64,000 nucleotides of DNA from BOG-908 sp965198825 (GTDB lineage: Bacteria; Pseudomonadota; Alphaproteobacteria; Acetobacterales; Acetobacteraceae). The position numbers and the translations under genes were made by a program. Where the stretch lies: contig CBDAQB010000003.1 in assembly GCA_965198825.1 (NCBI GenBank), positions 1 through 64,000 on the forward strand, given 5' to 3'. Within the stretch, counting starts at the first letter, position 1; the number at the start of each line of letters is the position of its first letter. Positions 36,699-45,244 of this stretch are shown here, piece by piece. Under the pieces are notes generated by a model. That model had not been told where the DNA came from, searched no databases, and saw only the letters and a list, made by a program, of their open reading frames with translations.

Positions 36699-37379
36699 CT
36701 ACTCAGGTGGCTTCTCTCTGGGGGAAAGATCGAGATACTCCGACAAGGACGCGTTAGCATTCAACATGTGCGCTCGCATTAGGCGAGCAGCAGAATCTCC
36801 GTCGCCTTGTAGAACCTTCGCGAGGACCGCACCATGCTCCTGATGCGACTCATGAAGGCGATGATTGCTATTGAATTGAGCGCGACGAAATGGGGCAAGG
36901 CGGAAACGCAGGCTTGATGCGTGGTCGGCCAGAGCCGCATTGTGGCTCGCTTGGTATATCGTCGTGTGAAAGAGGCGATTGTGCTCGTCATACAAGCCGA
37001 TGTCACCTTGGTCGAGGATACGGCCCTCCTCGCGATGCAGCGCCTGTAGGCGTATGCGCTGGAACGCCTTCATTCTATGCGTCGCGAGTCGGGTGCACAA
37101 CGCCTCAATCTCCGCCATCAACTCGAAAAGGTCTCCCAGGCGATCGGCCGTGAGGACAGCCACGCGGGCACCACGCCGCGGCTCTATCTCGACAAGACCA
37201 GAGGCCGCCAAGGCCCGCAGTGCCTCCCGCACTGGCGTTCTAGAGGCACCGAACCTACGCGCCAGGTCTGCCTCATCGATGACAATCCCGGGCGCGAGCA
37301 GGCCGGAGGTGATCTCGTCGGCCAGGCCGACCCTAATCGTTTCCGCAAGTGTAGAGGCTTGTGTTGAGAGGACTGCCAT
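36699..37379 (-). CDS. matR: GntR-family regulator with FCD domain (MatR-like)
   Basis: This 226-residue protein has a winged helix at residues about 12-78 (ETIRVGLADEITSGLLAPG, RRFGASRTPVREALRALAASGLVEI) and a helical FCD domain with the conserved metal-binding pattern (DEHNRLFHTTIYQASHN, HESHQEHGAVL). It is divergent from the malonyl-CoA decarboxylase gene. In rhizobia the mat operon has the same layout, with MatR controlling malonate genes. A GTATAC-centred operator-like site lies in the shared promoter region. The gene name is by context. Confidence 0.82.
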   Translation of the reverse strand: MAVLSTQASTLAETIRVGLADEITSGLLAPGIVIDEADLARRFGASRTPVREALRALAASGLVEIEPRRGARVAVLTADRLGDLFELMAEIEALCTRLATHRMKAFQRIRLQALHREEGRILDQGDIGLYDEHNRLFHTTIYQASHNAALADHASSLRFRLAPFRRAQFNSNHRLHESHQEHGAVLAKVLQGDGDSAARLMRAHMLNANASLSEYLDLSPREKPPE

Positions 37380-37516
37380 GTGGAGTGCTGCCGATGACTT
37401 CTTGATGTTCTAAGCAGAGTGTCTGGCCCCAGCATTGCGGGTTGCCAAGACGAATTATTCACAACATCGTGAACCGTTCGCATTCGTTATGCCCGACCGC
37501 GCAGTAGACAGTCCCT

Positions 37517-37526
37517 AGTATACGAA
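37517..37526. promoter_or_regulatory. GntR-type operator-like site in the matR-matA promoter region
   Basis: AGTATACGAA contains the GTATAC palindrome typical of FCD-GntR operators (TNGTATACNA class). It lies 138 bases upstream of the matR start and about 107 bases upstream of the decarboxylase start. Confidence 0.4.
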
Positions 37527-37632
37527 TTAGCCTTTTCCCTTCCGAAATGTATGCACGGTAATGTGCGGGCCCGGCTCACAAGAGCTTCCGGATCAGGGCA
37601 TCAACGTGGTTCCAACGGGCGGAGTGATCAGA

Positions 37633-39093
37633 ATGATGCCGCTATCCTGGGTCGAGCGTATTTGGTCTTCGATTGCCGACCGTGGCGAAGCGTTCGCAGA
37701 GGTTTTGAGGCCCGAAAATGCCGCCAAGCCCTTGGACGCGGCATCGAACTACGCTCGTGCACTGCTGACAGAGCGTGGAGACGCATCAGGCGCCGCCATC
37801 GCTCGAGAACTCCTGGCAGTGATGTTAACATTCGATGGTGAGCAATCGATCGCTTTTTGCCGTTTCTTGGCTGAGAATTTTCATCCGGATGGAGAACTCC
37901 TGCGTAGGGCTGCGGAGCTTTACCTGGCTGATCCCACGCCGGAAAGGGCGGCCGAAGTCGCCGCCGCCGCGGAGCCTGAACGCCAAGAACTCATTCGCCG
38001 AATGAACATAGCACCAGGCGGTACCAGCGCGCTCGTGCAGATGCGAAAACGAATTCTAAGTCATCGGGGCGAGAGCATGGCCCTGCGGGCGCTGGACTTT
38101 GATCTCCGGCATCTCTTCACGTCCTGGTTCAACCCGGGCTTCTTGGAACTTCGTCGCATTGATTGGGGAACGCCGGCTGCTACGCTCGAAAAGCTCATTG
38201 CTTATGAGGCCGTTCACGCCATCGATGGATGGGAGGACCTACGGCGTCGGTTGGCTCGGGATCGACGCTGCTTCGGGTTCTTCCATCCTGCATTGCCTGG
38301 AGAACCTCTCATCTTTGTCGAGGTCGCACTGACGTCGGGCTTGGCCCCATCGATCCAACCGCTACTCGAGAAGACCGATGACGTTGCGTCGCAACGAGAC
38401 AACGAATCTAACGCGGACACTGCGATTTTTTATTCCATTTCGAATTGCCAGGATGGCCTTAGAGGCATTTCCTTCGGCAACTTCCTCATAAAGCAGGTTG
38501 TCGAAGAGTTGAGGGCTGAGCTTCCTCGGCTCGTTCGCTTCTCCACGCTATCTCCCGTTCCCGGCTTTCGGCCCTGGTTTGCGAAGCGCCTCGACCAAGG
38601 TGGCCTGGATACAGTTCTTACGATGAGTGAGAGGGCATCGTTACGTAGTACGGTGGGCGTGAGGCATGGTGGCGATCCCGTGCCAAGCCTCGAAGATCGC
38701 ATCAAAGAGGACTTGTCACTGCAATATCCGACCTTGCTCGAGGAACTTCGCACACCCCTGACGCGGCTTTGTGCTTCTTACCTGATCAGCCTGTCCGACG
38801 AGAAGAGCCCGCTCGATTTGGTTGCGCGTTTTCACCTCAGCAATGGTGCGCGATTGGAACGCATCAATTGGAAAGGGAACGTAGGCGCGCGGGGGTCGAA
38901 GGAGTCCTTCGGCATGATGGTGAACTACCTTTACAAGCCCGAGGACATCGAAGCCAATCATGAGAGTTTGGTGCGAGGTATAGTCGTGCGTTCACAAGCT
39001 GTAGAAGCGCTGCTTGATACGCCCGACTCAACCGCTTCCGAAATGCTTCGCGAGGGCCGGCTTCGAAAGAAGAAACTCGTCCACTCGCATTAG
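37633..39093 (+). CDS. matA: malonyl-CoA decarboxylase
   Basis: The ATG at 37633 (MMPLSWVERIWSSIADRG) has GGCGGAG upstream and fits the bacterial MatA N-terminus; an ATG at 37561 would add 24 residues. The product of about 486 residues has a helical N-terminal domain and a C-terminal acetyltransferase-like catalytic domain with IFVEVALTSGLAPSIQPLL, IFYSISNCQDGLRGISFGNFLIKQVV (read in parts), FSTLSPVPGFRPWF and a late FHLSNGARLERINW with the catalytic His. It makes acetyl-CoA from malonyl-CoA. It follows MatR divergently and precedes an MFS transporter. Confidence 0.93.
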   Translation: MMPLSWVERIWSSIADRGEAFAEVLRPENAAKPLDAASNYARALLTERGDASGAAIARELLAVMLTFDGEQSIAFCRFLAENFHPDGELLRRAAELYLADPTPERAAEVAAAAEPERQELIRRMNIAPGGTSALVQMRKRILSHRGESMALRALDFDLRHLFTSWFNPGFLELRRIDWGTPAATLEKLIAYEAVHAIDGWEDLRRRLARDRRCFGFFHPALPGEPLIFVEVALTSGLAPSIQPLLEKTDDVASQRDNESNADTAIFYSISNCQDGLRGISFGNFLIKQVVEELRAELPRLVRFSTLSPVPGFRPWFAKRLDQGGLDTVLTMSERASLRSTVGVRHGGDPVPSLEDRIKEDLSLQYPTLLEELRTPLTRLCASYLISLSDEKSPLDLVARFHLSNGARLERINWKGNVGARGSKESFGMMVNYLYKPEDIEANHESLVRGIVVRSQAVEALLDTPDSTASEMLREGRLRKKKLVHSH

Positions 39094-39178
39094 CGGTTTG
39101 CTCGTCTCCTCGACTTCAATCAGCTCGTCGTGCCTTGTCGTGTCTGAAAAAACATAAACGATAAAAACGGGAGTTCGA

Positions 39179-40486
39179 ATGTCGCGTTTGCAATCCGCTT
39201 CTGCGGAGGTGCAGGTCATCTGCAAAACTCCATTGAACAGCCAGCAAATCATAGGGTTTTGGGCCGCATGGGCCGGGTGGATGCTTGATGGAATGGATAG
39301 CTTCATCTATGCACTCGTGCTCGCGCCGGCCATGCGGGAGCTGTTGCCTCGCACCGGCTATGCCGCCGGCCCCGGCGATGTGGCTTTCGCGGGCTCAATC
39401 CTCTTCGGCCTCTTTCTCGTAGGATGGGGATTGTCCTTTATTTGGGGACCAATCGCAGACCGTTTCGGGCGGACGCGCACCTTGGCAGGCACAATACTGA
39501 TCTACTCCGTTTTCACCGGTGCAGCCGCTCTGGCGCACAACGTGTGGGAGCTCGGACTCTTCCGCTTCTTGGCCGGCATCGGCATCGGTGGCGAGTGGGC
39601 GATGGCGGGCACCTACGTCGCCGAAGCCTGGCCCGAGGATCGGCGACGCCAAGGAGCCGGATACCTACAAACCGGTTATTATGCCGGGTTCTTCGTGGCT
39701 GCGATGCTCAACTTCACAGTTGGTGCAGCATTTGGATGGCGAGCCATGTTCTTGTGTGGCTTGGCGCCAGTGATCGTTTCCATCGTGACGCTTTTACGTG
39801 TGCAGGAGCCAGCCCGTTGGAAGGAGGCTCATGGGACACTACGCCGCTCGCCACTTGCAGTCATCCTGTCCGGCGTTCTTCTCAAGCGGACGGTCGTGAA
39901 TACGACGCTGGTGGCCGTAGCTATAGTCGGTCTGTGGGCAGGCGCCGTATACGAGCCGACGGCAGTCATAAAGCTTGCGATCGCAAGGGGAGCGACGCCC
40001 GCGGCTGCGGTCAAGATGGCCTCCTACGCAACGGCGCTTCTCTCTATCGGCACGATCATTGGTTGCCTCGTCTTACCGTCGATCTCAGATCGTATCGGCC
40101 GGCGCTGGTGCCTCGCGTTGTATTTCACTGGAATGGCGCTGACGATTGCCTCTGCGTTTGGCTGGGCCTTCTACCTTCCGCCTCATAGCGCGCTTCCCGC
40201 ATTCATGACGGTATTGTTCTTCCTTGGTTTTTTCGGCGGCAACTTCGCGCTCTTCAGCCTATGGCTGCCGGAGCAGTATAGCACGGACGTGCGTGCGACG
40301 GCATTCGCCTTTTGCACCTCCATCGGCCGGTTTGTCGGGGCCGGGGTGAATTTCGCGCTTGCAGCCGGCGTGCAGCACATGGGCACTCTTGGTACACCGG
40401 TCGCACTCACCGCCATCGCCTTCGCGTTGGGATTGCTGGTGATCCCATTGGCTTTGGAGACAAAGGGCCAGGCGTTGCCGGAATAA
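39179..40486 (+). CDS. major facilitator superfamily transporter, organic-acid type
   Basis: This 435-residue protein has twelve predicted membrane helices. The family motif is GPIADRFGRTRTL after helix 2, and a second copy is SDRIGRRWCLALY in the C-terminal half. The start helix 'GFWAAWAGWMLDGMDSFIYALVLAPAM' has the DxMD pattern of aromatic-acid and sialic-acid/metabolite-H+ symporters. It follows malonyl-CoA decarboxylase by 85 bases and is likely a malonate or related diacid importer. The substrate is inferred from context. Confidence 0.9.
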   Translation: MSRLQSASAEVQVICKTPLNSQQIIGFWAAWAGWMLDGMDSFIYALVLAPAMRELLPRTGYAAGPGDVAFAGSILFGLFLVGWGLSFIWGPIADRFGRTRTLAGTILIYSVFTGAAALAHNVWELGLFRFLAGIGIGGEWAMAGTYVAEAWPEDRRRQGAGYLQTGYYAGFFVAAMLNFTVGAAFGWRAMFLCGLAPVIVSIVTLLRVQEPARWKEAHGTLRRSPLAVILSGVLLKRTVVNTTLVAVAIVGLWAGAVYEPTAVIKLAIARGATPAAAVKMASYATALLSIGTIIGCLVLPSISDRIGRRWCLALYFTGMALTIASAFGWAFYLPPHSALPAFMTVLFFLGFFGGNFALFSLWLPEQYSTDVRATAFAFCTSIGRFVGAGVNFALAAGVQHMGTLGTPVALTAIAFALGLLVIPLALETKGQALPE

Positions 40487-40636
40487 TAAACATGTTCAAC
40501 AAGATTGTAGCGTCGAAAATCGTCGACATCATATTCATAGAAGATGGGTAGTGTGGCCCGGCTTCGAAGGAGGATTGCGACCACACGACACGCCGCGTTT
40601 AAAGAAAATTGCAAAATACACAGGGAGACTACCGTC

Positions 40637-41737
40637 ATGCGTTTAACACATATTGCCTTACTGCTTGCCAGCGTCGCCCTCTCGGCAGCGACGCCCGCCC
40701 ACGCAGGGAGCCCTGCTGCCCCGCCCTACCGATTGGTGGCCACTGTAGCGCTCCCCGGCAACCCATTGGCTGTCTATGACATTAGCTCGATAGATCCGAC
40801 GCTCGGCCTTTACTTCGTCCCGGATCGCTCCAATAGCGCAGTCGATGTCGTCAGCGCGAGGAACCACCGGTATATCGGCCGTGTGGCAGGTTTCGCGGGT
40901 GCGGCTAATGGCGACAACAATGTGGCCGGCCCCGACGGGACGCAACCAACCGGCGACGGGTATCTTTGGGCCGGAGACGGCGATAGCACGGTAAAGATCA
41001 TCGACGAACGGTCCCTGCTCGTCGTCCAGACGATTTCAACCGGTGGCTCCGCTCGCGTGGACTCGATTGGCTACGACCCGAAGGACCACATAGCGGCCGC
41101 CGTGAATGACGCAGATGTGCCGCCTTTCGTGAGCCTGATCTACACACGCGATGGCTACCGCCAAATCCTTAAAAAGATCGCCTTTCCGAACGCGACGAAC
41201 GGCATCGAGCAGCCACGCTTCGATCCCGCGCGTGGCGTCTTCTACATCAGCGTCCCGCAGATCGGCGCCAATCAAAAGAACGGCGAGATCGCCATCGTCG
41301 ACCCGGTGCTCGGCCGCGTGATAGGAGCGCTTCCGGTCAGCAACTGTCAGCCAAACGGCCTGGCATTGGGCCCCAAGCAAAACCTCCTGCTCGGCTGCAG
41401 CGTCGCGAATACGCCAGCGGCTACGCCGCTTCCCACCCAGATAATTTCTGCATTGAGCGGCAGGGTGCTTGCAACCCTCCCCGTGGGCGGTTCTGACGAG
41501 GTATCCTACGACTCTGCCAACCAGACCTATGATCTTGCGGCGCGAAACAATGCGAGCGGCCCCGTTCTGGGGATCATCGATGCGACCACGCGAAATCTCA
41601 TCGGAGCCATCCCTACTGCAACGAACTCACATTCGGTTGCGGTGGACCCGATCAACAACGAGATATTCGTTCCGCTTACGGCCGGAGGCAGCAACACGAC
41701 TTGCCCGCAGGGCTGCATTGGCGTCTACGCCAGGTAG
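40637..41737 (+). CDS. secreted beta-propeller protein (YncE-like)
   Basis: The ATG at 40637 has CAGGGAG upstream and opens a signal peptide (residues 1-23, ending THA-type PAHAG); the longer frame from 40544 lacks a ribosome site. The 366-residue mature protein has about six repeats of the type 'STVKIIDERSLLVVQTISTGG', 'GEIAIVDPVLGRVIGALPV' and 'GPVLGIIDATTRNLIGAIPT', as in YncE/SMP-30-type propellers. A CPQGC pair sits near the end. It is probably periplasmic. The role is unknown; it follows the transporter gene by 150 bases. Confidence 0.8.
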   Translation: MRLTHIALLLASVALSAATPAHAGSPAAPPYRLVATVALPGNPLAVYDISSIDPTLGLYFVPDRSNSAVDVVSARNHRYIGRVAGFAGAANGDNNVAGPDGTQPTGDGYLWAGDGDSTVKIIDERSLLVVQTISTGGSARVDSIGYDPKDHIAAAVNDADVPPFVSLIYTRDGYRQILKKIAFPNATNGIEQPRFDPARGVFYISVPQIGANQKNGEIAIVDPVLGRVIGALPVSNCQPNGLALGPKQNLLLGCSVANTPAATPLPTQIISALSGRVLATLPVGGSDEVSYDSANQTYDLAARNNASGPVLGIIDATTRNLIGAIPTATNSHSVAVDPINNEIFVPLTAGGSNTTCPQGCIGVYAR

Positions 41738-41744
41738 TGATGTC

Positions 41745-41776
41745 AGGCTGGCCTCTGAGTGCTCAGGGGTCAGCCT
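41745..41776. terminator. hairpin after the beta-propeller gene
   Basis: AGGCTGGCCTCTGAG at 41745-41759 pairs with CTCAGGGGTCAGCCT at 41762-41776, with two non-Watson-Crick positions. It starts eight bases after the stop codon. No U-run follows, so it may terminate weakly or protect the transcript. Confidence 0.45.
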
Positions 41777-42008
41777 CACTCGGGCGGCACCGGCAGGCCA
41801 CCGGAGGCTCCGCCGACGCGGCAAGAAGCAGCACGGATGCGGGCCGGCTACTGACGTCCTATGTGGGCCGTGCATAAGGATGCCGAGGCACCATCTCCAA
41901 GTCCCCTCAGAGCCGAACCCTTCCTTTCGGCAAACAGTCCGTCGCGTCTCGCCGGCTCCTGGATTGGCAGGCGAGCGGGTCGACTAATCGAATAAACTCG
42001 CGTTCTGT

Positions 42009-42250
42009 TTGGCGCACATCGCGGCGCGCTTACTTTGACTTCCATGCCTCCACCAAGTCGCCGATCGCGGCTGAACTGCTGGCACTGGTGGCAGCCCTGT
42101 ATGCGACTGAAATAGACATACCGGCCATCCGCCGAACACCGGCTCTCCGGCGCGTCGGGCCTGGCGAAGGCCATGCGCTACGCGCTTCGGCAATGGCCCG
42201 GCCTGACCGCGTTCCTTGAGGATGGCCGCATAGAGATGGACCATTCGACA
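42009..42250 (+). mobile_element. IS66-family transposase remnant
   Basis: Fragments in three frames match the C-terminal half of IS66 transposases: CLAHIAAR, FDFHASTKSPIAAELLALVAALYATEID and LSGASGLAKAMRYALRQWPGLTAFLEDGRIE. Two frame changes and loss of both ends show it is an old relic. No inverted repeats were found. Confidence 0.7.
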
Positions 42251-42270
42251 CTGATCCGGAAGCGCATGCC

Positions 42271-42798
42271 GTGGCATCCACGCGAGCAGGGCCGGCGCTA
42301 GCGGACAATGCCGACGGCGCTCAACCGGCTAGCGGCGGCCCTGTCGCATCGCCGCCTCCGGTATCCGATGCCGCGCCGATCGCAGCGCCCGGCAGTTCGG
42401 CGGACCCTAATACCCAGTGCGACCCCGCCGCCAACGCTGACTACAAGGCCGGTTACCAGGATGGGGCAGGCGGCAACGAACAGAAAGGCACGCCGCGCGA
42501 CGGCGCGGCGCTTGCCGCCTACACCGAAGGCTATCAGGCGGGACAACGGGACAAGTCGGCCGGGGCCGACCCTGATTCCGCCGACTATAAGACGGGATAC
42601 AAGGACGGGGCTGCCTGCGATCCCAAGGGTGGCACGCCCAGGGATGGTGCAGCCCTGGAGGCCTACAATGCCGGCTATGAAGCCGGCTTCGCCATGTTGA
42701 AATCGTCGAGTTCGACGAGGCGGCCGAGGAGGTCGCAAAGGAGGGTTTTGCGATGGTGTTCTGGCACTTCGCCGCACACAAGATCGTCCATGTTCTAG
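42271..42798 (+). CDS. repeat protein with GYxDG/GYxAG units
   Basis: The GTG at 42271 starts a 175-residue frame. Two long imperfect repeats are seen: 'ANADYKAGYQDGAGG…GTPRDGAALAAYTEGYQAGQ' and 'DSADYKTGYKDGAAC…GTPRDGAALEAYNAGYEAGF' (ellipsis marks skipped residues). The last 35 residues are Arg/Ser-rich and probably out of frame. The other frame reads VEFDEAAEEVAKEGFAMVFWHF and stops at 42815, so a frameshift may have split a longer product. The start region overlaps the IS66 relic, so the true start may be lost. No family was recognised. Confidence 0.45.
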   Translation: MASTRAGPALADNADGAQPASGGPVASPPPVSDAAPIAAPGSSADPNTQCDPAANADYKAGYQDGAGGNEQKGTPRDGAALAAYTEGYQAGQRDKSAGADPDSADYKTGYKDGAACDPKGGTPRDGAALEAYNAGYEAGFAMLKSSSSTRRPRRSQRRVLRWCSGTSPHTRSSMF

Positions 42799-42811
42799 AA
42801 TTGGGAGCGGC

Positions 42812-43141
42812 GTGATCGGGTTCGTCATTTCCATGGCTGCCGAGCTCGAATGCGACACGCGCCTCTACCGGTTCAAATGCCCTTTATGCGGGGCCAGCGG
42901 AGATCCCGAGTGCACATTGGAAGAAGCGCAAGGCGACGCCGAAAAGCATAAGAATTCCCGGATCACAAGCCCGAAGCCCTTGATCCGCTCGAGCCGAAGT
43001 AAGCAAGCCATGCCCAATCTGCCCAGGCGCCGCTTTCCTGACCGCCGTCGCGCCGCCATACTTCGTCGCCCAAACCCAAGTTACGCGTGCGCGGCAACCG
43101 CTTCACCTGAGCTGCTGCCGGTTTGGTGGACACCGAGTTAA
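42812..43141 (+). pseudogene. small CxxC protein interrupted by an IS3-family insertion
   Basis: A GTG at 42812 overlaps a preceding stop by GTGA. The frame reads MAAELECDTRLYRFKCPLC followed by GASGDPECTLEEAQGDAEKH, with a CPLC pair and a later Cys and His that could bind zinc. After 43108 the frame enters the IS element, so its end is not native. It may be the beginning of a real gene cut by the IS. Confidence is low because the protein is short. Confidence 0.35.
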
Positions 43142-43168
43142 GGTTTCCCACCCGATCGGAGGTCGAGG

Positions 43169-43453
43169 ATGCAGCGTCGAAAATTCAGCCGCGAGTTCAA
43201 GCTCGAAGCGGTGAAGCTGATCAAGGAGCGAGGTGTCGCGGTCGCACAGGTGGCGCGGGACATCAATGTCGCAGAGAGTGTTCTGCGGCGTTGGCTTCGT
43301 GAGGGCGTGGCCGATCCGCAGCATGCCTTTCCCGGCCATGGTCAAAGCAAGCCGGAGCAGCAGGAGGTGACGCAGCTCCGTCGCGAGGTCGCCAAGCTGA
43401 AGGCGGAGCGTGACATCCTAAAAAAGCCGCGGCCTATTTCGCCAAGGAGCTGA
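43169..43453 (+). CDS. IS3-family transposase OrfA
   Basis: This 94-residue protein has the HTH (EFKLEAVKLIKERGVAVAQVARDINVAESVLRRWL, read in parts) and a leucine-zipper-like end (LRREVAKLKAERDILKK). After that the frame reads PRPISPRS, where relatives continue AAAYFAKELI. The run is six A bases; seven would give the normal end. An A-AAA-AAG heptamer is also a classic -1 slippage site, so both a deletion and programmed shifting are possible. Confidence 0.85.
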   Translation: MQRRKFSREFKLEAVKLIKERGVAVAQVARDINVAESVLRRWLREGVADPQHAFPGHGQSKPEQQEVTQLRREVAKLKAERDILKKPRPISPRS

Positions 43454-43454
43454 T

Positions 43455-44321
43455 ATGAAGTTCGGCTTTGTGGCGAAGCATCGAGGGGCCTGGCCGGTGC
43501 GTTGGCTCTGCGAGACGCTCGGGGTCTGGCGTAGCGGCTTTCATGCGTGGCTGGCTTGGCCGCGCAGTGCCAGGGCTGTCGCAGATGAGGCGCTGACGGC
43601 GCGCGTGCGGGCCAGTTTCGTGGCCAGTGACCGCACGTATGGCGCTAGGCGGGTGTGGCACGATGTGCTTGCCGAAGGCGCCTGTTGCGTCCTACATCAT
43701 GTAGAACGGCTGATGCGAGAAGAGGCTTTACGGGCGCGGCCGCGCAGGCGTGGGGTTCCGGCGGATACGGGCGAACGGTCCCGCGCGGCGATCGCGGCTA
43801 ACGTGCTGGATCGTCAGTTCGAAGCCAGCGCGCCCAATTAGAGATGGGTGGCAGACTTCACCTACATCTGGACCGCCGAAGGGCGGCTCTACGTGACGGC
43901 CGTCATCGATTTGTTTTCACGCCGGGTGGTGGGTTGGTCGATGAAGGCCGCCATGACAGCGCGGCTGGTGGCCGACGCGCTGATGATGGCGATCTGGCGG
44001 CGTGGTAAGCCACACACACTGCTGTATCATTCGGACCAGGGTAGCCAATATACCAGTGAGCAGTTTCAGAAGCTCATGGCCGACAATGGTGTCGCATGCA
44101 GCATAAGTCGCTCTGGCAATGTCTGGGACAATGCCGCCATGGAGAGCTTCTTCTCCTCGCTGAAGACCGAGCGCACGGCACGCAAGGTCTACCGCACCCG
44201 CAACCAGGCCCGCGCCGACGTGTTCGATTACATAGAGCGCTTCTACAATCCCCAGCGGCGCCACTCGACCATCGGCTACATCAGCCCTATGGAATTCGAG
44301 CGGATCACCGCCGCGAGCTAA
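43455..44321 (+). pseudogene. IS3-family transposase OrfB interrupted by a TAG codon
   Basis: The frame from 43455 gives MKFGFVAKHRGAWPVRWLCE and an HTH_21 part up to QFEASAPN, then TAG at 43839-43841. It continues in the same frame RWVADFTYIWTAEGRLYVTAVIDLFSRRVVGW with the first Asp, YHSDQGSQYTSEQF with the second, and MESFFSSLKTE with the Glu of the DDE triad. Relatives have Gln at the TAG position, so one C-to-T change explains it. The element is probably inactive unless suppressed. Confidence 0.88.
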
Positions 44322-44368
44322 ACAGCGTGTCCACCAAACTGGCAGCATCTCAAAAGGGAAAGACGCAC

Positions 44369-44638
44369 ATGGGGTCTGACTGCGAGAACATATCAGTCTG
44401 GCCGGAAGGCAATCCGTGGCCAACCAAGATGCTACCGCCGCCCGTGCTAACGCTGGAAATAGCGGTTTTGGAGCTTGAGGCTTTGATTCAGCACCATGAG
44501 GCAATGGCCCGCATGGATCACTCCGATCACGACCACGATGCGGGCCTCTTCCACGAGGCTCGCGCCAGCTTTCTGAAACAGCGTCTGGCGGTGAGCGCAC
44601 CGCATCGACTGAGCCCTGATCGGAACGGCAGGGCGTGA
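44369..44638 (+). CDS. hypothetical small protein
   Basis: The 89-residue frame starts 17 bases after the IS right end: MGSDCENISVWPEGNPWPTK, then a helical part (VLTLEIAVLELEALIQHHEAMARMDHSDHDHDAGLFHEARASFL read in parts) with a His/Asp-rich HSDHDHD stretch that might bind metal. Its stop overlaps the next gene's GTG start (GTGA). No family was recognised. Coupling to the next frame supports its being real. Confidence 0.5.
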   Translation: MGSDCENISVWPEGNPWPTKMLPPPVLTLEIAVLELEALIQHHEAMARMDHSDHDHDAGLFHEARASFLKQRLAVSAPHRLSPDRNGRA

Positions 44639-44883
44639 CAGACCGCAAGCCAATCTCCTGGCACATACGGGAGATCGAGGGCATGGCAGAAGAGCTACCT
44701 GGCTTGGCAACGGCCCTGATAGGGCAGGGGGAGCACCTCTCGCTCGCGAGTGACCCTGGTCCACGTGCGCCAAGCCTCCAGGAAGTCAGGTTGGCAGCCG
44801 ACGTCCTGACACGCCTTGCGGGCGCGCTGCGGCGGCACGTTCCTGAAGACGAACAGGACGTGGCAGACGGGGCAAACTTCTAG
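44635..44883 (+). CDS. hypothetical small protein coupled to the one upstream
   Basis: The 82-residue frame starts at a GTG overlapping the upstream stop. It reads MTDRKPISWHIREIEGMAEELPGLATAL and SLQEVRLAADVLTRLAGALRRHVPED, a largely helical acidic protein. Protein-like composition and the GTGA junction are the support. The function is unknown. Confidence 0.5.
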   Translation: MTDRKPISWHIREIEGMAEELPGLATALIGQGEHLSLASDPGPRAPSLQEVRLAADVLTRLAGALRRHVPEDEQDVADGANF

Positions 44884-45244
44884 CTGCTGAAGATGTTCCC
44901 CCCTCCCCAGATCGAACGGCGACCGGCTGGCTGCGACACCTCAAGTCGAGCACGACTGCCGCTTGAGCGGATTACGCCGCGGTGCGACTTCGGTCGCGTT
45001 CTGCCCGCAAGCCTTCGAATGGGCCGATGGAGCCTGCCGTCAACGCAGCCACACCTGATTTTGCCCCGGATTCCGCCGAACATAGGCCAAAGGGGGCTTT
45101 CGGCTAAGCGTCACGCCCTACAGGGACGATAACGTTACGTTACTTCACTGATAACGGGCTACGATAACGCTCAATGATAACTTTACATAACGCTCAGCGA
45201 TAACGCGCACCCCAGTATTCCTGTGGCGCGTCATCCTCTTGACC
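44884..45244. other. intergenic span holding an iteron-like repeat cluster
   Basis: No gene is seen in 361 bases. The right third contains the GATAACG repeats at 45128-45205 and leads into a small membrane-protein frame at 45245. Confidence 0.5.
45128..45205 (+). repeat. cluster of GATAACG direct repeats (iteron-like)
   Basis: GATAAC or ATAACG occurs at 45128, 45150, 45163, 45176, 45187 and 45199. Steps between 45150, 45163 and 45176 are exactly 13 bases, and ATAACGCTCA occurs twice (45165 and 45187). A GTTACGTTAC string sits beside the first copy. The run is AT-richer than its surroundings. It could be an operator array or a replication iteron, but no replication gene is near. Confidence 0.5.

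Larger units (their letters stand above)
43108..44352 (+). mobile_element. degenerate IS3-family insertion sequence, 1245 bp
   Basis: The ends are imperfect inverted repeats: the left end TGAGCTGCTGCCGGTTTGGT (43108-43127) and, read on the minus strand, the right end TGAGATGCTGCCAGTTTGGT (44352-44333), matching 18 of 20. The match extends through GGACAC on both sides. OrfA and OrfB lie between. No target-site duplication is seen (CACC on the left, AAAG on the right), consistent with age or a later rearrangement. Confidence 0.85.
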
